DNA from: an uncultured Flavobacterium sp.
GTDB lineage: Bacteria > Bacteroidota > Bacteroidia > Flavobacteriales > Flavobacteriaceae
Length of the DNA stretch: 64,000 nt
Assembly: GCF_946478785.1 (NCBI RefSeq)
Contig: NZ_CAMLDD010000009.1
Location: forward strand, 1-64,000
Direction of reading: 5' to 3'
Below the pieces are notes generated by a model that was not told the DNA's origin, searched no databases, and worked only from the letters and a program-made list of their open reading frames with translations. Position numbers and translations under genes: made by a program. Positions 42,772-53,633 of the stretch are shown piece after piece; position 1 is the first letter of the stretch, and each line of letters starts with the position of its first letter.

Positions 42772-42835
42772 AATACTAGATTTAATAGGTTAAAATATAA
42801 TTTATTTGCTGGTAAACTTTTTTTAAATCTAATCT

Positions 42836-42877
42836 TCAATAAAAACGTAAATCTGGTTTTTACGTGTGTTTTATTGA
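42836..42877. repeat. bulged hairpin between the DoxX and vWA genes
   Basis: TCAATAAAA plus ACGTAAA (42836-42851) pairs with TTTACGT plus TTTTATTGA (42859-42877) with a 3-base bulge. It is about 140 bases past the vWA stop and may be a weak terminator or an element upstream of DoxX. Confidence 0.5.
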
Positions 42878-43016
42878 TAATTTTATAATCAAAGTAATCC
42901 AATTTTAGGATTAATGAAATGGTATATCAAATATAATGAATTTTTTCTTATGAAATCATTACTTATTAACAGTTTTAGTTGGCTTATTGGATTGCTTTCT
43001 AAAGCTTAAGTTTTTT

Positions 43017-44225
43017 CTATTTTAGACTTTCGTTAATAAGTCGTTCCATTAACTTATTCAAAAACTCAACCTGATAATTTCCAACAGATGCTACAAGATG
43101 ATCATTTCCAATACCACTATCATTCGTAATGAAAACATATGTTCCATTCGTTGCAATTGCCATATAACGCATCAAAAACTCTGTTTCCTTGTCGATGCCA
43201 CTAGCAGTAATTGGAATGATTCTTATTCCTTTTTTACTTGCTTCAGCAATTAAACTGTGAATTTCTGAGATTATTTGATCATCATAATGAGGGGGAGCAT
43301 CCAATACTAAAAAAAGGATTCTTGAAGTAGCATTTTCTGACCATTCCAAATCATTAATTGATTTGCTTAAAGCAGTTTCGACAGCCTCAGGAAAATCACC
43401 TCCGGCTTCTGCAGATTGTTCTTTAATAAATCCTATGGTATCATCAATATCTGTAGAAAAATCAGATATTTTAGTAACATAATCTTCGCCTTTATCTCTA
43501 TAAAAAACAGCTCCCATATTTATTGTGGTGCCTTGATTATTGCGTTTTACTTTTGAGATGACATCTGTCAATTCTTCTTTCAAATAATCTATTTCATCTC
43601 CCATAGAGCCTGTTGCATCAACCATGAAAGCAATGTCGATTTTCTTTTCCTTATTATTTGATTCATTATAATTTTTTAAAACTATTCTGTTGATTTCTTT
43701 GTCTTTATAGTTTTGGATATTTTGAAATATCTGATTTCCAATTTTTATTTTTAGATTTTGATTATCAGATTGATTCTGATTGTCTACTGAAGGCCATAAT
43801 TCGGCATTTCCTTTATTGTTTGTTTTGGAAGACCAAATGATATTGTTTTGAGAATTAAGCAGTAAAACAGGTGCATCAACTACATTTTCAAAATTCGATT
43901 TTACATTCACAGAAATCCTGTTTTTTAGATCGTATCTCCAGTAAGTACTCATTTCGGAAAATTCTGAATTTTCATTTAAAGATTCCCAAAATGACCAATT
44001 GCTTAAATCATTCCATTCACCGGCAGTAATTTGTCCGGCCTGAATTTGTTGTTTGTCTTCGCTTTCTGAATATTCAGATTTTGAAGATTCTGCATCTGCA
44101 CGATCTTCTGTGGCCGAAGATTCTATTGTTACATCTGCAGAGGATGTAGAATCTGCTTTTTTACAAGAAAAAAGGAATGTGATAATTAGCAAGGTAATTA
44201 AACCTAATTTTGCAATTGTTTTCAT
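43017..44225 (-). CDS. vWA domain lipoprotein
   Basis: The 402-residue protein has a lipobox signal (ITFLFSC, Cys21), a Ser/Asp/Glu-rich linker (residues 23-65), an unassigned beta region (about 90-185), and a von Willebrand factor A domain from about 195 to the end. The MIDAS motif is DATGSMGD, with the conserved Thr/Asp region GGDFPEAVETAL. Such proteins often bind metal-dependent ligands at the cell surface. No co-transcribed neighbour. Partner unknown. Confidence 0.85.
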   Translation of the reverse strand: MKTIAKLGLITLLIITFLFSCKKADSTSSADVTIESSATEDRADAESSKSEYSESEDKQQIQAGQITAGEWNDLSNWSFWESLNENSEFSEMSTYWRYDLKNRISVNVKSNFENVVDAPVLLLNSQNNIIWSSKTNNKGNAELWPSVDNQNQSDNQNLKIKIGNQIFQNIQNYKDKEINRIVLKNYNESNNKEKKIDIAFMVDATGSMGDEIDYLKEELTDVISKVKRNNQGTTINMGAVFYRDKGEDYVTKISDFSTDIDDTIGFIKEQSAEAGGDFPEAVETALSKSINDLEWSENATSRILFLVLDAPPHYDDQIISEIHSLIAEASKKGIRIIPITASGIDKETEFLMRYMAIATNGTYVFITNDSGIGNDHLVASVGNYQVEFLNKLMERLINESLK

Positions 44226-44389
44226 AAAAGTTTTAAAAATTGATTATTAAAATATTTACACCATGTAAATACAATTTTGTTAGAAAAAGCGTGAGTAATT
44301 TTTTAATCAAATAGGCAGGAAAAGTTTTAATAATTAGTTCTAATTCGATATACTAAAAAGTGTGCCAATATTTTTTTAAGATTACTTTA

Positions 44390-44417
44390 TTGAAGGAATT
44401 TTTTTGTCGTAATTTTG
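44390..44417 (+). promoter_or_regulatory. candidate pabB promoter
   Basis: TTG (44390-44392), a 17-base spacer and TAATTTTG (44410-44417) fit the Bacteroidetes pattern. The box overlaps the TTG at 44415, so translation cannot start there if this promoter is used. Confidence 0.5.
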
Positions 44418-44438
44418 AAGTCTAAAATTCATCCATTT

Positions 44439-45734
44439 TTGAGAGTTTCCATTCACAAGCACATTCAAGATCCAGAGCATTTTAAACAGCAGCTTTTAAG
44501 TTGGTCCCAACAATTTCGCGAAGTTGTTTTTTTGGATAGTAATTCTTATCCGCAAGAATATTCCAGCTTTGATTGTATAATGGCTGTGGATGCTTTTACA
44601 TCTTTAAAAACTGATTTCCATAATGCTTTTGAAGATTTAAAGCAATACCAGCAAACTACAAAAGATTGGCTTTTTGGTTATTTGTCTTATGATTTAAAAA
44701 ATGACACAGAATCTTTGGAATCTTCAAACTTTGATGGTCTGCATTTTCCGGATTTGTTTTTCTTTCAGCCCAAAAAAATATTTTTATTGAAAGGTAATCA
44801 ACTTGAAATTCAGTATTTGTTATTTTGTGATGATGAGGTTGAAACAGATTTTGAAGAAATTATAGAAAGTCATTCTGAATCATTTGTTACATTGAGCGGA
44901 GTCGAAGTGCAGCAGCGAATTTCTAAAGAATTATATGTTCAAAAAGTAAATAAAATGCTGGAACATATTCATGCAGGAGATATGTATGAAGCGAATTTTT
45001 GTATGGAGTTTTTTGCTGAAAATGCAGTTATCAATCCGTTGGAAAAATTCCAGAAACTGAATGAGATTTCAAAAGCACCATTTTCAGTATTCTTTAAAAA
45101 TAATAAGCATTTTTTACTTTCAGCTTCGCCGGAACGTTATCTGAAAAAAACGGGTGATACAATCATTTCTCAGCCCATAAAAGGAACCTCGAAACGATTT
45201 TCAGATATAAATGAAGATGAAAAGTCGAAGCGAAATCTTGAAACCGATGCTAAAGAAAGAGCGGAGAACATTATGATTACTGATTTGGTCAGGAATGATT
45301 TATCACACACAGCACAAAAAGGATCTGTAGAAGTTGTGGAACTTTGCAAAATTTATTCTTTTTTGCAGGTACATCAAATGATTTCTACGGTAACCTCAAA
45401 ATTAGATGCCCAATATTCACCTGTGGATGTTTTAAAAACTACTTTTCCAATGGGAAGTATGACGGGAGCTCCAAAAATTTCGGTAATGAAAATTATTGAA
45501 AATCTGGAAGAAACCAAACGTGGTTTGTATAGCGGCGCTGTTGGTTATTTTACACCCGATGGAGATTTTGATTTTAATGTTGTGATCAGAAGTATTTTGT
45601 ACAATCAGGAAAATAAGTACGTTTCATTTTCTGTTGGTAGTGCTATAACTGCTCAGTCCGTGCCTGAAAAAGAATATGAAGAATGTTTGTTAAAAGCCAA
45701 AGCAATGTCTGAGGTATTATCTGGTTCAAATTGA
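44439..45734 (+). CDS. pabB: aminodeoxychorismate synthase component I / anthranilate synthase component I family
   Basis: I place the start at TTG 44439 because no ATG occurs until residue 56 of the open frame and the upstream TTG (44415) overlaps a probable -7 box. The chorismate-binding domain contains QPIKGTSKR, MITDLVRNDLSH, VHQMISTVTSKL and FPMGSMTGAPKISVMK, giving a 431-residue PabB-size protein, shorter than TrpE. The enzyme makes aminodeoxychorismate for folate. In the middle, residues reading TLSGVEVQ lie on a dispersed repeat core (44893-44907). The start is only moderately certain. Confidence 0.85.
   Translation: MRVSIHKHIQDPEHFKQQLLSWSQQFREVVFLDSNSYPQEYSSFDCIMAVDAFTSLKTDFHNAFEDLKQYQQTTKDWLFGYLSYDLKNDTESLESSNFDGLHFPDLFFFQPKKIFLLKGNQLEIQYLLFCDDEVETDFEEIIESHSESFVTLSGVEVQQRISKELYVQKVNKMLEHIHAGDMYEANFCMEFFAENAVINPLEKFQKLNEISKAPFSVFFKNNKHFLLSASPERYLKKTGDTIISQPIKGTSKRFSDINEDEKSKRNLETDAKERAENIMITDLVRNDLSHTAQKGSVEVVELCKIYSFLQVHQMISTVTSKLDAQYSPVDVLKTTFPMGSMTGAPKISVMKIIENLEETKRGLYSGAVGYFTPDGDFDFNVVIRSILYNQENKYVSFSVGSAITAQSVPEKEYEECLLKAKAMSEVLSGSN
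44893..44907. repeat. dispersed repeat core inside pabB
   Basis: TGAGCGGAGTCGAAG is identical to 56620-56634, the left part of an intergenic palindromic repeat. It is read in frame within pabB as part of TLSGVEVQ. Confidence 0.6.
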
Positions 45735-45756
45735 AAATTATTTTAAAAGTGTTTAT

Positions 45757-46767
45757 ATGAAGTTAATCTTAAGAACTTATAATTTAAAATTAAAACACAC
45801 TTTTAGAATTTCGAGAAAATCAATTGATTTTCAGCCTTCACTTATTGTAGAATTGCAGGAAGATGGATTTTCCGGCTTTGGTGAAGCTACTTCAAATCCG
45901 TATTATAATATTACCGTTGAAATTTTGCAGCATGATATTGAGAAAATCCGTGATATTGTAGAAACAACTTCTGATGAAACACCCGAAGAATTCTGGTCAA
46001 AAATAAATGGGTTACTTAGCGCAAATCCATTTGCCTTATGTGCTTTGGATAATGCGTATCATGATTTATATGCTCGTAAAAAAGCAAAAAAATTATATGA
46101 AATGTGGAATTATGAGATTTCAAATAATTCGTTAACCAATTATACAATTGGAATTGATAACATTGAAAATATGGTTAGGAAGTTAAAAGAATTTCCTTGG
46201 CCTATTTATAAAATAAAGCTCGGAACTCCCGAAGATATCGCCATTGTAACCGAATTGCGGAAACACAGTGATGCGATTTTCAGAGTCGATGCCAACTGTG
46301 CCTGGACGGTAGATGAAACTTTATCGAATGCAGAAATCTTAAAAGAATTAGGAGTTGAATTTATAGAGCAGCCTCTAAAAGCAAATGACTGGGAAGGGCA
46401 GCGAGAGGTTTTTAAGAACTCAGTTTTGCCTGTAATGGCAGATGAAAGTTGTATTGGAGAAGCAGATGTTCCTAAATGCCATGATCATTTTCACGGAGTA
46501 AATATAAAACTCATGAAATGCGGCGGAATAACGCCTGGCAGACGAATGATTGCCGAAGCTAAAAAACTAGGTTTAAAAACAATGGTGGGTTGTATGACGG
46601 AATCAACTGTTGGTATTTCTGCGATTGCACATTTACTCCCCGAATTAGATTATGTAGACATGGATGGTTCATTATTATTGGCTGAAGATATTGCCAGTGG
46701 CGTTACGATCAAAAACGGAAAAACCTATTATGCTGAAGGAACTGGCACCGGAGTGATTTTGTTCTGA
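45757..46767 (+). CDS. dipeptide epimerase, L-Ala-D/L-Glu epimerase type (enolase superfamily)
   Basis: The 336-residue enolase-superfamily enzyme has the acid-base Lys in YKIKLGTPED, metal ligands DANCAWT, EQPLK and VMADES, and the second Lys in VNIKLMKCGG. These are the L-Ala-D/L-Glu epimerase hallmarks, which recycles muropeptide dipeptides. It is 22 bases after pabB, in the same run. The dipeptide preference cannot be set from sequence, but recycling genes elsewhere in the window fit. Confidence 0.88.
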   Translation: MKLILRTYNLKLKHTFRISRKSIDFQPSLIVELQEDGFSGFGEATSNPYYNITVEILQHDIEKIRDIVETTSDETPEEFWSKINGLLSANPFALCALDNAYHDLYARKKAKKLYEMWNYEISNNSLTNYTIGIDNIENMVRKLKEFPWPIYKIKLGTPEDIAIVTELRKHSDAIFRVDANCAWTVDETLSNAEILKELGVEFIEQPLKANDWEGQREVFKNSVLPVMADESCIGEADVPKCHDHFHGVNIKLMKCGGITPGRRMIAEAKKLGLKTMVGCMTESTVGISAIAHLLPELDYVDMDGSLLLAEDIASGVTIKNGKTYYAEGTGTGVILF

Positions 46768-46808
46768 CTTTCGTTTTAAAATAATGTACCTTTGTAAAAA
46801 ATTAAACG

Positions 46809-47270
46809 ATGACGAATAACGATATCTTAAAAAAACTTCGCGTGGCTTTGATGCTCCGTGATGACCAAATAGTTGAAATTTTAGAGTTAGTAGATTTTAG
46901 AATTTCAAAATCAGAATTAGGTGCTTTTTTCAGGGCAGAAGATCATGAAAATTACATGGAATGCGGTGATCAGGTTTTACGTAATTTCCTAAACGGATTG
47001 GTAATTCATTTAAGAGGAACCAAGGAAAATCCGAAAAACCCAAATGATGTTTTAGCAAAACATAAAGCAGAAATTCCGAAGAAAGAAACTTCTAAAGAAA
47101 GACCTGAATTTAAAGCAAGTCCAAAAGATTCAGAAAAAGGAAGAGGGGATCAGAAACCTAAATCTGCGACAGGAGCTAAAAAGCCTTTCAAGAAAAACAA
47201 CGCTAAAACGGCACCTAAAGTACAGGTTGTAGAAAAAGTAGTTTACAAAAACGGCAAGAATAAGAAATAA
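46809..47270 (+). CDS. DUF1456 family protein (YehS-like)
   Basis: The 153-residue protein has two repeated DUF1456 helical units, NNDILKKLRVALMLRDDQ... with the marker SKSELGAFFRAEDHENY and CGDQVLRNFLNGL. Past residue 80 it is Lys/Pro-rich and probably disordered (KKPFKKNNAKTAPK). Family function is unknown. It is followed by a terminator at 47299. Confidence 0.9.
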   Translation: MTNNDILKKLRVALMLRDDQIVEILELVDFRISKSELGAFFRAEDHENYMECGDQVLRNFLNGLVIHLRGTKENPKNPNDVLAKHKAEIPKKETSKERPEFKASPKDSEKGRGDQKPKSATGAKKPFKKNNAKTAPKVQVVEKVVYKNGKNKK

Positions 47271-47298
47271 TTGATATTACGAAATCATTATTTAATAG

Positions 47299-47333
47299 AT
47301 CCCTTTGAGAACATCGAAGGGATTTTTTATTGA
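47299..47333 (+). terminator. terminator of the pabB-epimerase-DUF1456 run
   Basis: ATCCCTT pairs with AAGGGAT around TGAGAACATCG, then TTTTTAT. Confidence 0.82.
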
Positions 47334-47344
47334 CAAAATTTACT

Positions 47345-47427
47345 GTAGAGACGCACAGCAGTGCGTCTAACTGTCCGTGAATCTATATAGAATAACGTTG
47401 CGTACACGCACTGCTGTGCGTCTCTAC
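47345..47427. repeat. 22-bp perfect inverted repeat (REPIN-like)
   Basis: GTAGAGACGCACAGCAGTGC (47345-47364, arm to 47366) is exactly complementary to 47406-47427. Each arm is itself a palindrome (AGACGCAC-AGCA-GTGCGTCT). It lies between the converging genes DUF1456 and sucC. Confidence 0.9.
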
Positions 47428-47449
47428 GATATACGGACTAAATAAAAAA

Positions 47450-47483
47450 CAAAAATCCCTCCGAATATCGAAGGGATTTTCTA
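47450..47483 (-). terminator. terminator of sucC
   Basis: AAAATCCCT (47452-47460) pairs with AGGGATTTT (47472-47480), and on the minus strand a T run follows. Confidence 0.85.
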
Positions 47484-47504
47484 TATAACTAATTTCTTAT
47501 TTGA

Positions 47505-48698
47505 TTAAGATAAAGCAGCTTTAACCTGGTCAGCAGCTTCCTGAAATTGAACAGCAGATAAAATTGGCATACCTGAATTGTCAATTAATTCTTTTGCAAT
47601 TTCAGCATTTGTTCCTTGCAAACGAACGATGATTGGCACATTGATAGCGTCTCCCATGTTTTTGTAAGCATCAACAACACCTTGAGCAACACGGTCACAA
47701 CGAACGATTCCACCAAAAATATTGATCAAAATAGCTTTTACGTTTGGATCTTTTAAGATAATACGGAAAGCAGTTTCAACACGTTTTGCATCAGCAGTTC
47801 CACCAACGTCAAGGAAGTTAGCAGGCTCAAAACCAGCATATTTAATTAAATCCATGGTTGCCATTGCAAGACCTGCTCCGTTTACCATACACCCTACAGT
47901 ACCGTCAAGATCTACATAGTTCAAACCAACTTCTTTAGCTTCAACTTCGATTGGGTTCTCCTCACGAATATCGCGCATTTCAGCATATTTTGGTTGTCTG
48001 TATAAAGCATTATCATCGATATTTACTTTAGCATCAACAGCCATTATTTTGTTATCAGATGTTTTCAAAACCGGGTTAATTTCAAACATAGAAGCATCAG
48101 AACCAATGTAAGCATTGTATAATGAATCGATGAATTTTACCATTTCTTTGAAAGCATTTCCTGAAAGACCTAAGTTAAAAGCAATTCTTCTTGCCTGAAA
48201 ACCTTGTAAACCTACAGAAGGATCAACTTCTTCAGTAAAGATTAAATGTGGTGTGTGTTCAGCAACTTCTTCAATATCCATTCCACCTTCAGTAGAATAC
48301 ATGATCATATTGCGACCTGTAGCTCTATTCAATAAAACAGAAACATAAAATTCAGAAGTTTCACTTTCACCAGGATAGTAAACATCTTCAGCTACTAAAA
48401 CTTTGTTTACTTTTTTACCCTCAGCAGAAGTTTGAGGTGTAATCAATTGCATTCCGATGATTTGTCCAGCGATTTCTTCAACTTGTTGCAAGTTTTTAGC
48501 CAACTTAACTCCACCACCTTTTCCACGGCCACCTGCGTGAATTTGTGCTTTTATTACATGCCATCCTGTTCCAGTTTCGGCAGTTAATTGTTTTGCAGCA
48601 GCCACGGCTTCAACTGCATTATTAGCCACAATTCCGCGTTGAATGCGTACTCCGTAACTTGCTAAAATTTCTTTTCCTTGATATTCGTGTATGTTCAT
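47505..48698 (-). CDS. sucC: succinyl-CoA synthetase (ADP-forming) beta subunit
   Basis: ATG 48698 opens MNIHEYQGKEILASYGV, the exact family start; the frame is open to 48758 but that leader is not family-like. The 397-residue protein has an ATP-grasp domain (VIKAQIHAGGRGKGGGVKL) and the CoA-ligase domain with NIFGGIVRCDRVA and GTNAEIAKELI. It makes or cleaves succinyl-CoA in the TCA cycle. No sucD neighbours it, as is common in this phylum. Confidence 0.96.
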   Translation of the reverse strand: MNIHEYQGKEILASYGVRIQRGIVANNAVEAVAAAKQLTAETGTGWHVIKAQIHAGGRGKGGGVKLAKNLQQVEEIAGQIIGMQLITPQTSAEGKKVNKVLVAEDVYYPGESETSEFYVSVLLNRATGRNMIMYSTEGGMDIEEVAEHTPHLIFTEEVDPSVGLQGFQARRIAFNLGLSGNAFKEMVKFIDSLYNAYIGSDASMFEINPVLKTSDNKIMAVDAKVNIDDNALYRQPKYAEMRDIREENPIEVEAKEVGLNYVDLDGTVGCMVNGAGLAMATMDLIKYAGFEPANFLDVGGTADAKRVETAFRIILKDPNVKAILINIFGGIVRCDRVAQGVVDAYKNMGDAINVPIIVRLQGTNAEIAKELIDNSGMPILSAVQFQEAADQVKAALS

Positions 48699-48746
48699 AA
48701 TATAGAATTTGTCTGGTTCTGAATTTATTTCAGAATAAAAGTGCGA

Positions 48747-48754
48747 CAAAAGTA
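48747..48754 (-). promoter_or_regulatory. candidate -7 element of sucC
   Basis: Minus-strand TACTTTTG lies 48 bases upstream of the sucC ATG. The 416-base gap up to gltB is otherwise AT-rich and holds no gene. Confidence 0.45.
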
Positions 48755-49059
48755 GCAAAATTGAACTGAAAAGTAAAATCTTTTTTAATTAATAATAAAC
48801 CAATCTCAGTTTGTTAAATAAATCCAAGACAAAGTCAAATAATGGTTAAGCAAATATGTTCTTAATGTTAATTACAAATCACTATATCGTTTTAGAATTA
48901 ACAAAAAAGCTACGTGTTTTAGTTACATAATGTCGATTTTTCTTAATATAATTTAAATGCAATTGTCATTTTGTCAATTCACAATGCGTTCTATAATATT
49001 ATTATCATTTAAGAACCCTTTTTCTAATATTCCTATAAAAGTGTAAGGCAAAGCATAAT

Positions 49060-49095
49060 TTTGGTACATTATATTTAATGAAATCTTTATTTTTG
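49060..49095 (+). promoter_or_regulatory. candidate gltB promoter
   Basis: TTTG (49060-49063), 24-base spacer and TATTTTTG (49088-49095) 19 bases before the ATG. The spacer is longer than usual. Confidence 0.4.
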
Positions 49096-49114
49096 TAAAA
49101 AAAAAATATCAAGA

Positions 49115-52100
49115 ATGAAACTAAAAGAACAAGGCCTTTATTTGCCAGAATTCGAGCATGAAAACTGCGGAGCTGGTTTTATCTGCAATCTTAAAGGAGA
49201 AAAGACAAACCAAATTATTCATGACGCTCTTGAGATTCTAGTTAAGCTGGAACACAGAGGTGGAGTGAGTGCTGATGGTAAAACAGGAGATGGAGCTGGA
49301 CTTTTAATTGATATTCCTCATGATTATTTCAAGAGGATATGTGATTTTGAATTACCTGCTGCACGTGAGTATGCTGTTGGAATGGTATTTATGCCAAAGA
49401 TTAAGAATCAATATGATTTTTGTAAAGATATTTTTGAAAAAGAAGTCAAAGCACAAGGACTTTCTGTTTTAGGATGGAGAGAAGTGCCGGTTGATTCTTC
49501 TCAACTGGGTGAAATCGCATTGGCGTCAGAACCAAGTATCCAGCAAATATTTATTGGAAAAAATGAAGAAATAGAAGATGCTGTTTTTAAAGCTAAATTA
49601 TACGCAGCACGTAAGATTACGGAGCATATAATCAGAAATTCTAAAATTTCTCAAAGCTCGTATTTTTATCTTCCAAGTTTATCTACTACGACTATAATAT
49701 ATAAAGGTATCATTATGCCTGAAGATATTGGTCCGTATTATACCGATTTACAACAAACGGATTTGGTTACTCGTCTTGCATTAGTACACCAGCGTTTCTC
49801 TACCAATACAATGCCTACATGGGAATTGGCTCAGCCATTCAGATACATGTGTCAGAATGGAGAGATCAATACGTTGCGTGGTAACGTGAGCAGAATGCGT
49901 GTTCGTGAAGAGATTATGAAAAGTGAGGTTTTCGGACCGCAAATCGATAAATTATTCCCAATCATTTTACCTGGAAAGTCGGATTCTGCTTCTATGGATA
50001 TGGTGGTGGAATTGTTAACGCATACCGGAAGATCATTGCCTGAAGTAATGATGATGATGATTCCTGAAGCATGGGAAAAACACAAAACAATGTCTCCTGA
50101 GAGAAAAGCATTCTACGAATATAATGCTTGTATCATGGAACCTTGGGATGGTCCTGCTTCTGTTCCTTTTTCAGATGGGGATTATGTTGGAGCTTTATTA
50201 GACCGTAACGGACTAAGACCTTCAAGATATACAGTTACCAAAAGCGGTAAATTAATTATGGCTTCAGAAATTGGAGTTGTAGATGTTCCTGCTGAGGATG
50301 TGGAAAGTCATGGTAGATTAGAGCCGGGAAAAATGTTCCTTGTGGACATGAACAAAGGCCGTATCATTAATGACGAGGAAATCAAAAGCAAAATTGTTTC
50401 TGAAAGACCTTATCAGGAATGGCTGGATCAATACAGATTACATTTAAGAGATGTTCCTGAAACATCAGATGTTTGTCCGGTTGAAACTGTCGATTTACCA
50501 ACAAGAGAACGTCTTTTTAATTATACATTAGAGGATATTCAGGATATGATTACGCCAATGGCCCAAACAGGTAAAGAAGCCTTAGGATCAATGGGTATCG
50601 ATACACCTCTTGCAGTATTATCAGACAGACCACAGTTGATTCCGAATTACTTCAAACAATTATTTGCTCAGGTAACCAATCCGCCTTTGGATGGAATCCG
50701 TGAGGAAATTGTAACTGATATTGCTTTGAATTTAGGTCAGGATCGTAATATTTTTGATATTTCAAGCAAGCAATGCCGTAAGTTAAGAATCCAGAATCCA
50801 GTTATTTCTAACGGAGATTTGGAGAAAATCAGAACAATTTCTATAGATAATTTCAAAGCGGAAACTTTCAAAATTTTATATCCTAAATCAGAGGGTATGA
50901 ATGGTTTGGAGAATGCTTTGGATGCTATTATTGTTCAAATCACAAAAGCGGTGGAACAAGGTACAAACATTATTATTCTTTCTGACAGAGGGGTAAATAA
51001 AGAATTGGCACCAATTCCTGCTTTATTAGCTTGTTCCTATGTAAATCATCAAATGAACCGTTTACGCAAGCGTTCTTATTTTGATATTATCATGGAATCT
51101 GCTGAGCCGCGTGAGCCACATCATTTTGCTACTTTATTTGGATATGGTGCCAGTGCGATCAATCCTTATATGGTAAATGAAATTATCCGTGTTCAGGTTC
51201 AGGAAGGATTCATTACCGGAATTTCAGAGCAAAAAGCAGTTGATAATTTCAATAAAGCGATTGGTTCAGGAATTTTAAAAATCATGAACAAAATCGGAAT
51301 CTCAACTTTACATTCATACAGAGGTTCTCAAATTTTTGAAATTGTTGGATTCAATTCTAAATTCGTTGAAAAATACTTCCCATACACGGCTTCAAGAATC
51401 GAAGGTATCGGGTTGTATGAAATTGAAAAAGAAATTACAGAAAGATATAAATATGCTTACCCTGATAAACTAATTTCAAGCAGATTAGGTTTGAATATTG
51501 GTGGAGAATACAGATGGAGACGTAATGGAGAAAGACACTTGTTTAATCCTACTACGATTGCCAAATTACAGCAGGCTGTTCGATTGAGTGATCAGGATAG
51601 TTATGATGTGTATTCAAATGCAATTAACGATCAGGCTAAGAGTTTAATGACAATTCGTGGATTATTCGAATTTGATAATTTAGATCCGATTCCATTAGAC
51701 GAAGTAGAACCATGGACAGAAATTGTAAAACGTTTCAAAACGGGAGCAATGTCTTACGGATCTATCTCAAGAGAAGCGCATGAGAATTTAGCGATTGCCA
51801 TGAACCGTATTGGAGGAAAATCCAATTCAGGTGAAGGTGGAGAAGACAGAAAACGTTTTCAGCCGGATATCAACGGAGACAGTCGTAATTCAGCTATCAA
51901 ACAAGTTGCTTCGGGACGTTTTGGGGTTACTTCTCACTATTTGTCAAGTGCAAAAGAAATTCAGATTAAAATGGCTCAGGGAGCTAAGCCTGGAGAAGGT
52001 GGTCAGTTACCTGGGGAAAAAGTATTGCCGTGGATTGCAGAAGCACGTAATTCAACTCCTTTCGTAGGATTGATTTCGCCTCCGCCTCACCACGATATTT

Positions 52101-53629
52101 ACTCTATTGAAGATTTGGCACAATTGATCTTTGACTTGAAAAATGCCAACAGAGAAGCCCGTATCAATGTGAAACTGGTTTCTGAAGTAGGTGTTGGAAC
52201 AATTGCTGCCGGTGTTGCGAAAGCAAAAGCAGATGTTGTTTTGATTGCAGGTTATGATGGTGGAACAGGAGCTTCTCCTTTAACATCATTGAAACACGCA
52301 GGTCTTCCTTGGGAACTTGGATTGGCAGAAGCACAGCAGACTTTGGTATTGAACAACTTAAGAAGCAGAATCGTTGTAGAATGTGACGGTCAGTTAAAAA
52401 CAGGTCGTGACGTAGCTATCGCTGCTTTATTAGGAGCTGAGGAATTTGGTTTTGCAACCGCACCTCTTGTAGCTTCTGGTTGTATCATGATGCGTAAATG
52501 TCACCTGAATACTTGCCCTGTCGGAATTGCAACTCAGGATAAAGAATTGCGTAAAAATTTCAAAGGAACACCTGAGCACGTTATTAATTTCTTCTACTAT
52601 GTTGCAGAAGAATTAAGAGGTATCATGGCGCAATTAGGATTTAGAACTTTAGGAGATATGGTGGGACAAACCCATAAAATCAATTCTAATAAAGCGATTG
52701 ATCATTACAAAGCAAAAGGATTAGATTTATCTTCTATTTTATACAGGCCAGCTGCGTACAAAACAATGCCAGTTCGTAATACTGAAAAGCAGGATCATGG
52801 TTTAGAGGGTGTATTGGATTTCCAAATCCTTAGAGATTCTCACCGAGCTTTGTACAGAAAAGAAAAAATGACTTTAGAATATCCAATCAACAACATTAAC
52901 CGTTCTGTTGGTGCTATTGTTAGTAATGAGATTTCTAAAATATACGGTCACCTTGGATTGCCTGAGGATACCTTAAATATTAATTTTACTGGTTCTGCAG
53001 GTCAGAGTTTAGGAGCTTTTAGTGCTCACGGACTAACATTTACTGTAGAAGGAAATACTAATGATTATTTAGGTAAAGGGTTGTCCGGAGCTAAATTGAT
53101 CATTAAAAAACCTGCAAAAGCAACTTTTGTAGCTGAGAATAATATCATTGTTGGAAACGTTTGTTTATTTGGTGCAATCGAGGGAGAGGCTTATATCAAT
53201 GGTATAGCCGGAGAGCGATTTGCAGTACGTAATTCTGGAGCGATTGCTGTAGTGGAAGGTGTTGGAGATCACGGTTGTGAGTACATGACCGGAGGTAAAG
53301 TAGTAGTATTGGGTAGTACCGGCAGAAACTTTGCTGCAGGTATGAGTGGTGGTATCGCTTATATCTATGATCCTGAACACAAGTTTAAAAACGGATTGTG
53401 TAATACGGAAACAATCGAATTTGAAACAGTGGAAGGCGATGACGCTGACGACTTGAAAAATTTGATCCAAAGACACGTTCTGTACACGAACAGTACAAGA
53501 GGAACAGAATTATTAAACGATTGGGAATCGAGCTTAGACAACTTCGTCAAAGTGATGCCTACAGAGTACAAAAAAGCGTTAAAGCGTCTGGAAACAGAAG
53601 AACAAATGGTAGAAGAATTAACAGCATAA
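49115..53629 (+). CDS. gltB: glutamate synthase large subunit (GltB)
   Basis: The 1504-residue enzyme converts 2-oxoglutarate and glutamine to two glutamates. The class II amidotransferase nucleophile is Cys18 after a short propeptide ([14 protein letters not shown]). The central domain has [12 protein letters not shown], then the FMN/glutamate synthase domain with [11 protein letters not shown] and [13 protein letters not shown]. The 3Fe-4S cysteines are in [15 protein letters not shown] near residue 1123. A C-terminal beta-helix ([15 protein letters not shown]) follows. It is transcribed with gltD, 4 bases on. Confidence 0.98.
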   Translation: MKLKEQGLYLPEFEHENCGAGFICNLKGEKTNQIIHDALEILVKLEHRGGVSADGKTGDGAGLLIDIPHDYFKRICDFELPAAREYAVGMVFMPKIKNQYDFCKDIFEKEVKAQGLSVLGWREVPVDSSQLGEIALASEPSIQQIFIGKNEEIEDAVFKAKLYAARKITEHIIRNSKISQSSYFYLPSLSTTTIIYKGIIMPEDIGPYYTDLQQTDLVTRLALVHQRFSTNTMPTWELAQPFRYMCQNGEINTLRGNVSRMRVREEIMKSEVFGPQIDKLFPIILPGKSDSASMDMVVELLTHTGRSLPEVMMMMIPEAWEKHKTMSPERKAFYEYNACIMEPWDGPASVPFSDGDYVGALLDRNGLRPSRYTVTKSGKLIMASEIGVVDVPAEDVESHGRLEPGKMFLVDMNKGRIINDEEIKSKIVSERPYQEWLDQYRLHLRDVPETSDVCPVETVDLPTRERLFNYTLEDIQDMITPMAQTGKEALGSMGIDTPLAVLSDRPQLIPNYFKQLFAQVTNPPLDGIREEIVTDIALNLGQDRNIFDISSKQCRKLRIQNPVISNGDLEKIRTISIDNFKAETFKILYPKSEGMNGLENALDAIIVQITKAVEQGTNIIILSDRGVNKELAPIPALLACSYVNHQMNRLRKRSYFDIIMESAEPREPHHFATLFGYGASAINPYMVNEIIRVQVQEGFITGISEQKAVDNFNKAIGSGILKIMNKIGISTLHSYRGSQIFEIVGFNSKFVEKYFPYTASRIEGIGLYEIEKEITERYKYAYPDKLISSRLGLNIGGEYRWRRNGERHLFNPTTIAKLQQAVRLSDQDSYDVYSNAINDQAKSLMTIRGLFEFDNLDPIPLDEVEPWTEIVKRFKTGAMSYGSISREAHENLAIAMNRIGGKSNSGEGGEDRKRFQPDINGDSRNSAIKQVASGRFGVTSHYLSSAKEIQIKMAQGAKPGEGGQLPGEKVLPWIAEARNSTPFVGLISPPPHHDIYSIEDLAQLIFDLKNANREARINVKLVSEVGVGTIAAGVAKAKADVVLIAGYDGGTGASPLTSLKHAGLPWELGLAEAQQTLVLNNLRSRIVVECDGQLKTGRDVAIAALLGAEEFGFATAPLVASGCIMMRKCHLNTCPVGIATQDKELRKNFKGTPEHVINFFYYVAEELRGIMAQLGFRTLGDMVGQTHKINSNKAIDHYKAKGLDLSSILYRPAAYKTMPVRNTEKQDHGLEGVLDFQILRDSHRALYRKEKMTLEYPINNINRSVGAIVSNEISKIYGHLGLPEDTLNINFTGSAGQSLGAFSAHGLTFTVEGNTNDYLGKGLSGAKLIIKKPAKATFVAENNIIVGNVCLFGAIEGEAYINGIAGERFAVRNSGAIAVVEGVGDHGCEYMTGGKVVVLGSTGRNFAAGMSGGIAYIYDPEHKFKNGLCNTETIEFETVEGDDADDLKNLIQRHVLYTNSTRGTELLNDWESSLDNFVKVMPTEYKKALKRLETEEQMVEELTA

Positions 53630-53633
53630 TACA

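Noticed and set aside
47505..48758. longer SucC starting at 48758
   Set aside because: The family start MNIHEYQGKE is at 48698 and a -7 box (48747-48754) lies inside the extra leader.
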